14,616 nt of DNA, taken from Clostridium sp. CAG:169. GTDB taxonomy: Bacteria > Bacillota > Clostridia > Oscillospirales > Ruminococcaceae. Below are positions 6,698-13,864 of this stretch, piece after piece. The DNA is taken from the NCBI GenBank assembly GCA_000435195.1, contig FR880171.1:8551-23166 (forward strand). Direction: 5' to 3'. Positions within the stretch are counted from its first letter, which is position 1. The number at the start of each line of letters is the position of its first letter. A program made the position numbers and the translations under genes. The notes under the pieces were generated by a model that worked only from the letters and a program-made list of their open reading frames with translations, searched no databases and was not told the DNA's origin.

Positions 6698-7627
6698 ATG
6701 ACCTATACACAACTTCTCAATACCGCGCTGGAGCTGTTGGACGAACAGGGACCGCAGCAGGCGTTTGACTTCATGCAGCAGCAGTCCCCAAACGTAGAGT
6801 ACGCCAATCCGGCGCAGCTGTACAATTTTTCCTACTGTCTGGCTGCCATGTGCGACCGGACCGATGAGGCGATGGGACTGCTCAAGGAGGCGGTCTACAC
6901 CCACGGCTACTGGTATGACTACACCTACCTGATGGAGGACGAGGACCTGGCGCCGCTGCGCAGTATGCCGGAATTTGAAACCATCGCCAACCTCTGTCGC
7001 CAGCGCCAGCAGGCTGCACAGCAGGCAGCTCAACCGGTGCTGTGCTGTGAAGAAACCCAGCCAAACAAGCCGGTGGTCCTGGTGCTGCACGGCGACCAGC
7101 AAAACGCTGCCATCACCCTGCCCTACTGGCAACCGGTCAAGCAGATGGGCTATGCCCTTGCCGCTGCGCAGTCCACCGAATTGCAGGTGTCCGACGGGTA
7201 CCTGTGGGACGATGAGGAGCAGGCAGCAGAGCAGCTTGCTTCCCACTGGAAGAATTTACAGGAGCAGGGCGTGCAGGTGGAAAACAGCATCCTCGGCGGA
7301 TTTTCTTCCGGCGGACGCGCTGCTTTGTATGCGGTGCTGTCCGGTGCAGTCGCACCAAAGGGATTGATTCTGGTGGCTCCCTGGCTGCCGGAACTGGAGG
7401 AGTGGACCGAGGACCTTTCCGCCCTCAAGGCTGCAGGGACCAGCGTCTACATCTGCTGCGGAGATGCCGATGAGGACTGCTTTGAAGGAAGCGAACAGCT
7501 GTTCGAGCTGCTGGACGAAGCGGGCGTCGAAGTCGATTTCAAGCTTTGTCCCGACCTTGACCACGACTACCCGGAAAACTTTGACCGTCTGCTGAAAGAG
7601 GCGATCGACTTTGTTGCAGGAGAATAA
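6698..7627 (+). CDS. Alpha/beta-hydrolase-like protein with an N-terminal helical (TPR-like) region
   Basis: This 309-residue soluble protein has two parts. Residues 1-110 are helical, with a TPR-like stretch (FSYCLAAMCDRTDEAMGLLKEAV at about 44-66) and a phrase typical of TPR ends, DLAPLRSMPEF at 83-93, then a Gln/Ala-rich linker. Residues 124-309 look like a carboxylesterase/dienelactone-hydrolase fold: VLVLHGDQQN with a possible oxyanion HG at 131-132, the nucleophile elbow GFSSG at 201-205 (Ser203), an Asp-rich turn CGDADED at 255-260, and a His289 in DLDHDYPENF. The triad Ser203-Asp-His289 is therefore plausible. The substrate is unknown. The start follows AAGGAGG at 7 nt. The last codons overlap the next gene, so the two are probably translationally coupled. 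Codon use is ordinary compared with aspA upstream. Confidence 0.82.
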   Translation: MTYTQLLNTALELLDEQGPQQAFDFMQQQSPNVEYANPAQLYNFSYCLAAMCDRTDEAMGLLKEAVYTHGYWYDYTYLMEDEDLAPLRSMPEFETIANLCRQRQQAAQQAAQPVLCCEETQPNKPVVLVLHGDQQNAAITLPYWQPVKQMGYALAAAQSTELQVSDGYLWDDEEQAAEQLASHWKNLQEQGVQVENSILGGFSSGGRAALYAVLSGAVAPKGLILVAPWLPELEEWTEDLSALKAAGTSVYICCGDADEDCFEGSEQLFELLDEAGVEVDFKLCPDLDHDYPENFDRLLKEAIDFVAGE

Positions 7628-8162
7628 GGATTCCTTTGCCACCTGTGAGGTGCAAATCTTTCCGTATGACCCACAGTGGAAGGTCGAATTTGAAAAGATC
7701 AAAGGGATGATCACTCGCTATGCCGGAGAATACTTCTCTGCCATCGAACACGTTGGTTCCACCTCGGTGGAAGGGCTGGGAGCCAAACCCATCATCGACC
7801 TCGACGCTGTGCTCCGCTGTCCAAACGACCTTCCAAAGGTGATTGAAGCGCTGTCCCAACACGGATATGTCCATCAAGGCGACCTGGGACTGCCGGGCAG
7901 AGAGGCATTCTTCCGTCCGCGGGACTATAACGATGAGGAAAAGGGTGTCATGCGCTACCACCTCTACGTCTGCCTGCCCGATGCTAAACCCTATCGGGAG
8001 CATCTTGCCTTCCGCGACTACCTGCGCTGTCACCCGAATGCCCGGGAGGAATATCAGCAGCTTAAAGTACAGCTGGCACAGCAGTACCGCTTTGATGTGG
8101 ACGCCTACTGCGAGCATAAAACCGAATTTGTCCGGTCGATTCTCCGTCGATGCGGATATTAA
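7611..8162 (+). CDS. GrpB family protein (UPF0157, nucleotidyltransferase-like)
   Basis: This 183-residue protein has the GrpB/UPF0157 signature HVGSTSVEGLGAKPIIDLD (47-65). The GST loop and DxD resemble the active site of the nucleotidyltransferase fold (family knowledge). The C-terminal half contains RYHLYVC, FRDYLRCHPNAREEYQQLK and a terminal helix, as in full-length members. Members are generally of unknown role; some lie next to CoaE domains in other bacteria. I place the start at TTG 7611 because GAAAGAGG lies 9 nt upstream and no in-frame ATG precedes the conserved region; TTG 7614 is an alternative. The gene overlaps the hydrolase stop by 17 bp, which suggests translational coupling. 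It ends directly at a bidirectional terminator. Confidence 0.87.
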   Translation: MLQENKDSFATCEVQIFPYDPQWKVEFEKIKGMITRYAGEYFSAIEHVGSTSVEGLGAKPIIDLDAVLRCPNDLPKVIEALSQHGYVHQGDLGLPGREAFFRPRDYNDEEKGVMRYHLYVCLPDAKPYREHLAFRDYLRCHPNAREEYQQLKVQLAQQYRFDVDAYCEHKTEFVRSILRRCGY

Positions 8163-8193
8163 AAAAAGAGAAGCCCGAGGGCTTCTCTTTTTT
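8161..8193. terminator. Bidirectional rho-independent terminator
   Basis: Seven A, the stem GAGAAGCCC / GGGCTTCTC with a two-base GA centre, then six T. It starts within the GrpB stop codon and abuts the stop of the convergent phosphatase gene, so it can serve both. Confidence 0.93.
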
Positions 8194-8194
8194 A

Positions 8195-8902
8195 TTATAC
8201 ATAAAACTCCTGCATATCCTCCAGACGGATGCAGGCAAGTTGGCGGTTGGGAAAATCATATCCGCAGCAGCAGTCGATGTCGATATACTGCGGATGATGA
8301 AAGATGGTGAGCTTCTCCCCGCGCGCACACATCTGCTGCACATAGGCGCGCTCTTCCTCATCGGTGCGGCTGTACGCCTGCGTATCGGTATGGACAAAAC
8401 AGGAAACCGGCGTGTGCCCGACGATAATCTGGCAATCGGTCATCGGTGGGATGGGGTCCTTATAGGGACGATGCCACACCTCGTCGTACACCGTATCTGC
8501 CGGCAGTCCGTGAACCAGATAAAATTTTTGCTCTCCGACCGTCAGCTCAAAATGGGTCGGCAAGCTGCGCAAAAACTCCAGCACCTGCTCCCGTTCCGGC
8601 TGGTTCAAACGGGAAAAACCCTCCAATGTGGGGGTGTTTCCATTGCGGTTCCAGTGCTGGATGTGCTTTTCCGGTGCATCCGGTGCAAAATATCGCAGGC
8701 ACATAAATTCATGGTTGCCCAGCAGCATCTTCATGTTGGGTGTACGCATGATTTCCTGCAAGATTTCGACCCCATGTGGTCCCCGGTCGACCACATCTCC
8801 CAGGATATACAGGGTATCCTGCGCGGAGAAGTGTATCTTTTCCAGCATCGCCTTCCATCGGTCGTCCTCTCCGTGGACATCCGAAACAACATAGTGTGAC
8901 AT
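8195..8902 (-). CDS. PPP-type metallophosphoesterase (serine/threonine phosphatase or ApaH-like)
   Basis: This 235-residue protein carries every metal-binding block of the PPP family: SDVHG at 7-11, GDVVDRG at 35-41, GNHE at 62-65, and metal His131 (LVHG) and His163 (VGHTP), with a closing IDIDCCCGYDFPNR near 207-220. It should hold two metal ions and hydrolyse phosphoesters in the cytosol. Bacterial members act as protein phosphatases (PrpE, lambda-phosphatase type) or as diadenosine polyphosphate hydrolases; the sequence alone does not decide. The ATG at 8902 follows GAAGGAAACGAAGAG, a slightly distant but usable site. It lies 46 bp after coaBC on the same strand and is probably the last gene of rlmD-coaBC-phosphatase, ending at the shared terminator. 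Confidence 0.88.
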   Translation of the reverse strand: MSHYVVSDVHGEDDRWKAMLEKIHFSAQDTLYILGDVVDRGPHGVEILQEIMRTPNMKMLLGNHEFMCLRYFAPDAPEKHIQHWNRNGNTPTLEGFSRLNQPEREQVLEFLRSLPTHFELTVGEQKFYLVHGLPADTVYDEVWHRPYKDPIPPMTDCQIIVGHTPVSCFVHTDTQAYSRTDEEERAYVQQMCARGEKLTIFHHPQYIDIDCCCGYDFPNRQLACIRLEDMQEFYV

Positions 8903-8948
8903 CGCTCTTCGTTTCCTTCTTTCGGTAAAATCAAGCGGCAGGCGGAAA

Positions 8949-10139
8949 TTACAGCCGTGCCAGAATCTCGTCGATGATCTGTCCTGCGGTTTCTTCCTTG
9001 GTCATCAGCGGCAGCTCTTTGACGCTGTCGCCGGTGATGATGGTGACAATGTTGGTATCTCCGGCAAAGCCTGCGCCCTGCTCCTTGAGATTGTTTGCAA
9101 CCATCATATCGGCGTTTTTCTTAGCCAGCTTTGCCCGGGAGTTTTCCAGAAGATTTTCTGTTTCCATCGAGAAGCCGCAGAGGAACTGTCCGTCCGGCTT
9201 GTGCTCGCCCAGATATTTCAGGATATCCTGGGTGCGCTCCAGCTCCAGACTCAGCTCGCCGTCGCTCTTTTTAAGCTTCTGGTCGGCGACCGCCTTGGGA
9301 CGGTAGTCGGCAACCGCAGCCGCTTTAATGATAATATCCATCTGCGGTGCGCGGCTGGTGACCTCCTCAAACATCTGCTGGGCGGTCTGTATCTCGACTG
9401 TCTGAACAAACGGCCAGGGTTGCAGCGCCGTTTTTCCGGTGACCAGGGTGACCTGTGCGCCGCGCAGCGAACATTCCTTTGCCAGCGCGTAACCCATCTT
9501 GCCGCTGGAATGGTTGGTCAGATAGCGGACCGGGTCGAGCGGCTCGCAGGTCGGACCCGCTGTAATCAGTACCTTTTTGCCCGCCATCGTCTTGGGACGA
9601 AGGATGTGCTGGAGAATATGGGCAACCAGCAGCTGTTCGTCCGGCAGCTTGCCTGCTCCCACATCCTTGCAGGCGAGCATTCCGACTGCCGGCTGGATGA
9701 TCTCAAAGCCGTAGCGCTGCAAGGTGGCAAGGTTGTCCTGGGTGATCGGATTGTTGAGCATATTGGTGTTCATTGCCGGCGCCACCAGTTTCGGACAGTG
9801 GCAGGCAAGCACGGTGGTCGAGAGCATATCGTCCGCAAGCCCGTGCGCCATCTTTGCAATGATGTTGGCAGTGGCAGGCGCTACCAGCACAAGGTCAGCC
9901 CGCTTTGCCAGTGCCACGTGCTCCACGCTGTACTGAAAGATGCGGTCGAAGGTGTCGACCATGCAGCGGCTGTTGCACAGTGTCTCAAAGGTGAGCGGGG
10001 TGATGAACTGAGTGGCATTTTTTGTCATAATGACCTGCACGTCACAGTGCATCTTTGCCAGACTGCTGGCGACATTTGCCATTTTATAGGCAGCGATGGA
10101 ACCGGTGATTCCCAGCACCACGGTCTTTCCCTTTAACAT
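8949..10139 (-). CDS. coaBC: Bifunctional phosphopantothenoylcysteine decarboxylase / phosphopantothenate-cysteine ligase CoaBC
   Basis: CoaBC joins cysteine to 4'-phosphopantothenate with CTP and then decarboxylates the product to 4'-phosphopantetheine, steps two and three after CoaX. The 396-residue protein has both domains. The CoaC flavoprotein half (1-180) shows GITGSIAAYK at 10-19, catalytic His74 in SVEHVAL, the PAMNTNM motif at 121-127, and Cys157 in GMLACKDVGAG. The CoaB half (about 188-396) shows ITAGPT at 192-197, NHSSGKMG at 209-216, AAAVADYRPK at 273-282 and KLKK at 288-291. The ATG at 10139 follows AAGGAG by 8 nt; an upstream TTG overlaps that site. It lies between rlmD (59 bp upstream) and the phosphatase, far from coaX and panT but in the same window. 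Confidence 0.97.
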   Translation of the reverse strand: MLKGKTVVLGITGSIAAYKMANVASSLAKMHCDVQVIMTKNATQFITPLTFETLCNSRCMVDTFDRIFQYSVEHVALAKRADLVLVAPATANIIAKMAHGLADDMLSTTVLACHCPKLVAPAMNTNMLNNPITQDNLATLQRYGFEIIQPAVGMLACKDVGAGKLPDEQLLVAHILQHILRPKTMAGKKVLITAGPTCEPLDPVRYLTNHSSGKMGYALAKECSLRGAQVTLVTGKTALQPWPFVQTVEIQTAQQMFEEVTSRAPQMDIIIKAAAVADYRPKAVADQKLKKSDGELSLELERTQDILKYLGEHKPDGQFLCGFSMETENLLENSRAKLAKKNADMMVANNLKEQGAGFAGDTNIVTIITGDSVKELPLMTKEETAGQIIDEILARL

Positions 10140-10198
10140 AACAAAGACTCCTTCCAAAATGAAGGTGCGAAGAGGGCATCGCCTCCCCGCACACAGAT

Positions 10199-11554
10199 TT
10201 ATTCCTCACGCAGCAGCAGCGCAGCACATTCTACATGGGTGGTTCTCGGGAAGAGGTCCACCGGAGCCGCTGTTTTTAGGCGGTAGCCCAGCTGCGCCAG
10301 CTGTTTGCAGTCCCTTGCCAGCGTTGCGCTGTTGCAGGAGATATAGACCAGCTTTTGCGGGGACATCTTTGCGATTGCTTCCAGCACCTGCGGGTCGCAT
10401 CCCTTTCTGGGTGGGTCCACCACCACGACATCGGGACGCAGTCCCTCCTGTGCCAGCTGAACAGCCGCCTGCTTTGCATCCGCACACAAAAAGCGTGCGT
10501 TTTCGATTCCGCAGCGTTTGGCATTTGCCTTTGCGTTTTCCACCGCATCGGGCACAATCTCCACTCCGACCAGCTGACCGACCCGATGTGCCATTGTCAG
10601 TCCGATAGTACCCGCGCCGCAGTACAGATCGACCAGCAGCTCTCCGCCCTGAAAATCTGCCAGCTGTGCTGCCAGCAGGTACAGCTGCTCGGCTGCCGCC
10701 CGATTGACCTGATAGAAGCTCAGCGGCGAAAGCTCAAACCGCACACCGCACAGGCTGTCCTCGATGGTGTCGCTTCCCCAAAGGGTGCGGCAGCTATTTC
10801 CTAAAATGACGTTGCTCTGCTCTCGATTGATGTTGAGCACCACCGAGCAAACCTTGCCGCACACCTGCCGCAATCCCTCGATGTATCGGTCGGCGCAGGG
10901 CAGTTTTTCTCCGTTGACCACCAGGCAGACCATCAGCTGGTCGGTGGTTTCTCCATAGCGCAGATAGAGGTGGCGCACCAGACCTTTTCCGCTCTCTTCG
11001 TCATAGACAGAGATGTTGTTTTCCTGCAAAAACCGTGTGGTATATTCCACCACCTGCTCAAAAAATTCCGGCTGTAAATCACAGCAGGCACAGTCGATCA
11101 CCCGATGGCTGCGCCTGGCAAAAAAACCGGCTGTCACCTTTCCATCTTGCATCCGAATCGGGTACTGTGCCTTGTTGCGGTAGCCCTGCTGTTTGGGCGA
11201 AGGGGTAATCGGCAGCATCTGCGGCTCCAATCCGCCCAGCCTGCGCAGATTGTCCTCCACAAACTGTGCTTTATGTACAAGCTCTTCCCGGTAGCTGATA
11301 TGGCGAAAGGAGCATCCCCCGCAGCGGCGGTAGACCGGGCAGCTGTCCTGCACCCGTCCTTCTCCCGGCTCCAAAATGCGGTCGATAATCCCAAAGCTGT
11401 AATGTTTCAGCACCTTGACGACCCGCACAAGCAGCTTGTCCCCTACCGCACTGTATGGAACAAAAATCACCATTCCGTCCACCTTGGCAATCCCGTTCCC
11501 GTCCGAGGACATGGCGGTGATCTGCGCCTCTACCAGCTGATTTTTTGTAAGCAT
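10199..11554 (-). CDS. rlmD: 23S rRNA (uracil-C5)-methyltransferase, RlmD/RumA family
   Basis: This enzyme methylates C5 of a uracil in 23S rRNA (U1939 for RlmD; Firmicute RlmCD proteins also modify U747), using S-adenosylmethionine. The 451-residue protein has an N-terminal TRAM RNA-binding domain (about 1-60). A Fe-S cluster site follows: Cys72, Cys78, Cys81 in CPVYRRCGGC, with Cys155-Cys158 in DCACC. Then come FYQVN near 280-284, the SAM motif DLYCGAGTIGL at 309-319, DPPRKG at 380-385, catalytic Cys407 in YISCNS (SCNP is commoner), and Glu442 in HVE. ATG 11554 is preferred because GGGGGA lies 7 nt upstream; ATG 11584 would add ten residues and has a poor site. It heads an operon with coaBC and a phosphatase. 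Which uracil is modified cannot be read from the sequence. Confidence 0.93.
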   Translation of the reverse strand: MLTKNQLVEAQITAMSSDGNGIAKVDGMVIFVPYSAVGDKLLVRVVKVLKHYSFGIIDRILEPGEGRVQDSCPVYRRCGGCSFRHISYREELVHKAQFVEDNLRRLGGLEPQMLPITPSPKQQGYRNKAQYPIRMQDGKVTAGFFARRSHRVIDCACCDLQPEFFEQVVEYTTRFLQENNISVYDEESGKGLVRHLYLRYGETTDQLMVCLVVNGEKLPCADRYIEGLRQVCGKVCSVVLNINREQSNVILGNSCRTLWGSDTIEDSLCGVRFELSPLSFYQVNRAAAEQLYLLAAQLADFQGGELLVDLYCGAGTIGLTMAHRVGQLVGVEIVPDAVENAKANAKRCGIENARFLCADAKQAAVQLAQEGLRPDVVVVDPPRKGCDPQVLEAIAKMSPQKLVYISCNSATLARDCKQLAQLGYRLKTAAPVDLFPRTTHVECAALLLREE

Positions 11555-11602
11555 CTGTTTTCCCCCATCTGTCTGACGCGACATTTTTCAATCCATGCTT
11601 TC

Positions 11603-11631
11603 ATTATAGCAGAAAGACCTTCACCCTTCAA
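11603..11631 (-). promoter_or_regulatory. Promoter of the rlmD-coaBC operon
   Basis: Minus-strand TTGAAG (11626-11631), a 17-bp spacer and a perfect TATAAT (11603-11608) preceded by TGC. Transcription should start near 11596, giving a leader of about 40 nt to the chosen rlmD start. Confidence 0.82.
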
Positions 11632-11666
11632 CACAAACGACCCTTTCCCCTGCGGCTGTTTTCTGG

Positions 11667-11672
11667 TATACT
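11667..11672 (+). promoter_or_regulatory. Extended -10 box of the radical SAM gene
   Basis: TGG-TATACT lies 34 bp before the radical SAM start codon; the -35 region is poor (TTCCCC). The extended -10 may compensate. It is divergent from the rlmD promoter. Confidence 0.6.
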
Positions 11673-11700
11673 GTAAGAAAATCCCACAAGGAGGCGCACC

Positions 11701-12591
11701 ATGCCAAAATCAAAAAAGCCGTTTAAAAAAGCTTACCTGGAAATCACCAGCCAGTGCAACCTGGATTGCAGCTTCTGCCCCAAAACCAGCCGCCCGCCGC
11801 AGTTCATCACCGTCGGACAGTTCGACTATCTGCTCGGGCAGGTGCAGCCTCTGACTAACTTTGTCTACCTGCACCTGATGGGAGAGCCTTTGCTGCACCC
11901 GCAGCTGGACCGACTGCTGGAGCTGTGCGCCCAACGAGGGCTAAAGGTGTCGCTGACCACCAACGGCACCCTGCTGCACCGCTGGCAGCAACAGCTGTTG
12001 CAAAGCCCTGCCCTGTATCGGGTCAGCATCTCTCTGCACAGCTTTGAAGCCAACCGGACCGGTCAATCGCTGGAGGAATACCTGAGCAAAGCGCTGGAAT
12101 TCTGCCGCGCAGCCAGTGACTTGGACCGCACCTACTGTGTGCTGCGCCTGTGGAACAAAGACAGCGCCGTACTCAAGGCAGAAAACCAGCGCAATGTGGA
12201 CATCTTCGAGCAGGTGCGCCGCTTTTTCTGCTTGCAGGAGGACCCGCAAAAACTGCTGGAAAACAAGGCAAGCATCCAGCTGTGCCGGCGGGTCTATCTT
12301 GAGATGGCAGAAAAATTTGCATGGCCGGACATCGAGCGCACCGACCCGACCGACTCTGTGTTCTGCTATGGACTGCGCGACCAATTCGGCGTGCTGGTCG
12401 ACGGCACCGTCGTTCCCTGCTGCCTGGACAGCGACGGAAATATCCCGCTGGGAAACGTCTATCAGCAGCCGCTGGCAGAAATTTTGACCTCTCCGCGCGC
12501 ACAGGCGCTCCACGACGGATTCTCCTGCCGCCGTCCCACCGAGGAGCTTTGCCGCCGGTGCGGTTATGCACAGCGTTACTCCATCCGCTAA
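11701..12591 (+). CDS. Radical SAM protein with a SPASM-like C-terminal cysteine region
   Basis: This 296-residue protein begins with a radical SAM core: the [4Fe-4S] motif CNLDCSFC (Cys19, Cys23, Cys26), MGEPLLHP at 60-67 and SLTTNGT at 84-90. The C-terminal part holds Cys222, Cys240-Cys241 in GTVVPCCLDSDGNIPLGN, and Cys276, Cys284, Cys287 in the last 25 residues, a SPASM-like arrangement for one or two extra clusters. SPASM proteins typically modify peptides (sactipeptides, PQQ, mycofactocin) or act as sulfatase-maturating enzymes, but no precursor peptide, sulfatase or transporter is adjacent. The substrate is unknown. The start follows AAGGAGG by 6 nt with a good promoter upstream. Its TAA overlaps the stop codon of the convergent membrane-protein gene. 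Confidence 0.88.
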   Translation: MPKSKKPFKKAYLEITSQCNLDCSFCPKTSRPPQFITVGQFDYLLGQVQPLTNFVYLHLMGEPLLHPQLDRLLELCAQRGLKVSLTTNGTLLHRWQQQLLQSPALYRVSISLHSFEANRTGQSLEEYLSKALEFCRAASDLDRTYCVLRLWNKDSAVLKAENQRNVDIFEQVRRFFCLQEDPQKLLENKASIQLCRRVYLEMAEKFAWPDIERTDPTDSVFCYGLRDQFGVLVDGTVVPCCLDSDGNIPLGNVYQQPLAEILTSPRAQALHDGFSCRRPTEELCRRCGYAQRYSIR

Positions 12592-13019
12592 CCTTCTGTT
12601 TTAACAAGCACCATCCGCTTTTGCAGGCTCTTTAGCATTGCCAAAGACAAGCCGCTGACCGGAACGCTCAGCAAAAACCACAGTGCGCTGAAGCCGATGC
12701 AAACCTGTCCCATCAGATTGAGAGGCTGTGTGGCATAATCCCACACGTCCCAGCCCAGATGCAGGTTGACCAGGCATCCGGTAACAAATTCCAATGCGGT
12801 AATCAGCAGGGTGTTGGTCGCACAGCAAAACCACAGCGGCAGCCTGCCACAGCACCACACCGCCACCCGACCGACCAGAAGATAGCATACCCCGCCCAAC
12901 ACAAACATACTCCAGTGGGTAAATCCGCGCCACAGCAGCTCCAGCAGGGCATATCCTGTCCCGCCAAACAAAAACAAAATCAAAGAACAAGCCAATTTTT
13001 TCACAGCACTCCACCCCAT
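12588..13019 (-). CDS. Small membrane protein, putative ABC-transporter permease family (CmpB-like, PF06541 type)
   Basis: This 143-residue hydrophobic protein has about four membrane segments. Phrases resemble the putative ABC-transporter permease (CmpB) family: GGTGYALLELLWRGFTHWSMF near 19-39, GGVCYLL, the segment TALEFVTGCLVNLHLGWDVWDY, and a final GQVCIGFSALWFLL. The family's function is not established and no ATPase partner is near. The start is uncertain: ATG 13019 has a poor ribosome binding site, while GTG 13004, beginning MKKLACSLILF, follows GGGGTGGAG and would give 138 residues. The TAG overlaps the stop of the convergent radical SAM gene. A terminator separates it from the S component gene upstream, and I see only a weak promoter (TGC-GATACT near 13032-13040). 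Confidence 0.75.
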   Translation of the reverse strand: MGWSAVKKLACSLILFLFGGTGYALLELLWRGFTHWSMFVLGGVCYLLVGRVAVWCCGRLPLWFCCATNTLLITALEFVTGCLVNLHLGWDVWDYATQPLNLMGQVCIGFSALWFLLSVPVSGLSLAMLKSLQKRMVLVKTEG

Positions 13020-13039
13020 CTTTTTCTTTTTAGTATCGC

Positions 13040-13085
13040 AAAAAGAGCAGGAATTATCCGTTGTCTGATAATTTCCTGCTCTTTT
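13040..13085 (-). terminator. Terminator of the second ECF S component gene
   Basis: GAGCAGGAATTATC pairs with GATAATTTCCTGCTC with a one-base bulge and an 8-nt loop, flanked by A and T tracts. It lies 18 bp after the S component stop. Partial read-through would feed the CmpB-like gene that follows. Confidence 0.88.
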
Positions 13086-13103
13086 GTTGATGGGGATAAA
13101 AAT

Positions 13104-13661
13104 TTATTTTTCCAGATTTGGTTTAAACTGCTGTGGCAGTTTTTTGATGACCAGGAATACCAGCAGAGATGCCAGTGTCTTGTCCATCAAGTTGTTGATC
13201 AGCTTTGGAATGAAGGAAGCGGCAAAGATGCTGGTTCCGCTCTGTTTGAGGAAGAGGAACAGTACATCGCCCACCGTACCGGTCAGACCGCCGTAGACAG
13301 CGATACCGATTGGAGTACCGATTAGAGGAGCGACCACACCGCAGACCAGACCGCAGATGATAGCAGTTTTGAGGTCATAGTTTTTGCGACCCTTTACTAC
13401 AAAGCCGACAATCAGACCGATTGCAATGCTGACCAGAGCAAACGGGATGTCCTTTGGTCCAAGAATCAGAGCGCTGATGATGTTGGTCAGACCACCGACC
13501 ACTGCGCCGTAAAACGGACCGAATACTGCTGCTGTCAAAAAGGTTCCGATGGTGTCCAGGTAGAACGGCAGCTTCATGCTTGCTCCAACAAATCCGAGCA
13601 CCATATTCAGCGCAATACAGATACCGCAGAATGCCAGAGTCGATGTTTTTTTGTTCTGCAA
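13104..13661 (-). CDS. ECF transporter substrate-binding (S) component, substrate unassigned
   Basis: This 185-residue membrane protein has five or six hydrophobic segments and the S-component pattern LPFYLDTIGTFLTAAVFGPFYGAVVGG (about 30-56), followed by TNIISALILGP. A small vitamin or nucleoside-type substrate is likely, captured for a shared EcfA/A'/T engine that is not in the window. The substrate cannot be assigned from the sequence or neighbours (a CmpB-like protein and an oligopeptide-binding protein). I place the start at TTG 13661 (MQNKKTSTLAF) because AAAGGTG lies about 8 nt upstream; the GTG at 13670 would overlap that site. An ATG at 13698 has a good ribosome binding site but is in another frame. 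Confidence 0.85.
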   Translation of the reverse strand: MQNKKTSTLAFCGICIALNMVLGFVGASMKLPFYLDTIGTFLTAAVFGPFYGAVVGGLTNIISALILGPKDIPFALVSIAIGLIVGFVVKGRKNYDLKTAIICGLVCGVVAPLIGTPIGIAVYGGLTGTVGDVLFLFLKQSGTSIFAASFIPKLINNLMDKTLASLLVFLVIKKLPQQFKPNLEK

Positions 13662-13697
13662 AATAAACACACCTTTCTTTTTTGTCAGATTTGCTCA

Positions 13698-13720
13698 TCC
13701 GACTTCCTCTATCAGTATAA
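13698..13720 (-). promoter_or_regulatory. -10 box and leader start of the second S component gene
   Basis: The minus-strand sequence of the leader holds TATACT about 50-60 bp upstream of the TTG start, with TTAGAC about 18 bp before it as a weak -35. Immediately after it are AGAGGA and an out-of-frame ATG (13698). Confidence 0.45.
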
Positions 13721-13793
13721 TCTATATTTCTCGGTTCGTCTAATTGATAATTTGTATCGCTTCGTTATATTTTCATCAATATTATCTATACCT

Positions 13794-13840
13794 AAAAACA
13801 GCTCCTCCACGGCAAAGATGCCGTAGGAGGAGCTGTTTAG
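13794..13840. terminator. Strong hairpin terminator after the solute-binding protein gene
   Basis: AACAGCTCCTCC-ACGGC pairs with GCCGT-AGGAGGAGCTGTT (about 17 bp, one bulged base) across a short loop. On the minus strand it is followed by five T, so it should end the solute-binding protein transcript; the plus strand has a looser T tract. Confidence 0.9.
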
Positions 13841-13864
13841 TTTTATCAATATAAAATCATCCGC

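Noticed and set aside
9201..10136. A 311-codon plus-strand frame opposite coaBC, and similar frames opposite coaX (32-875)
   Set aside because: Both lie opposite genes with complete catalytic motifs and have compositions typical of shadow frames.
12601..13014. A 137-codon minus-strand frame overlapping the CmpB-like gene
   Set aside because: Its translation lacks the membrane-segment pattern and family phrases present in the 12588-13019 frame.
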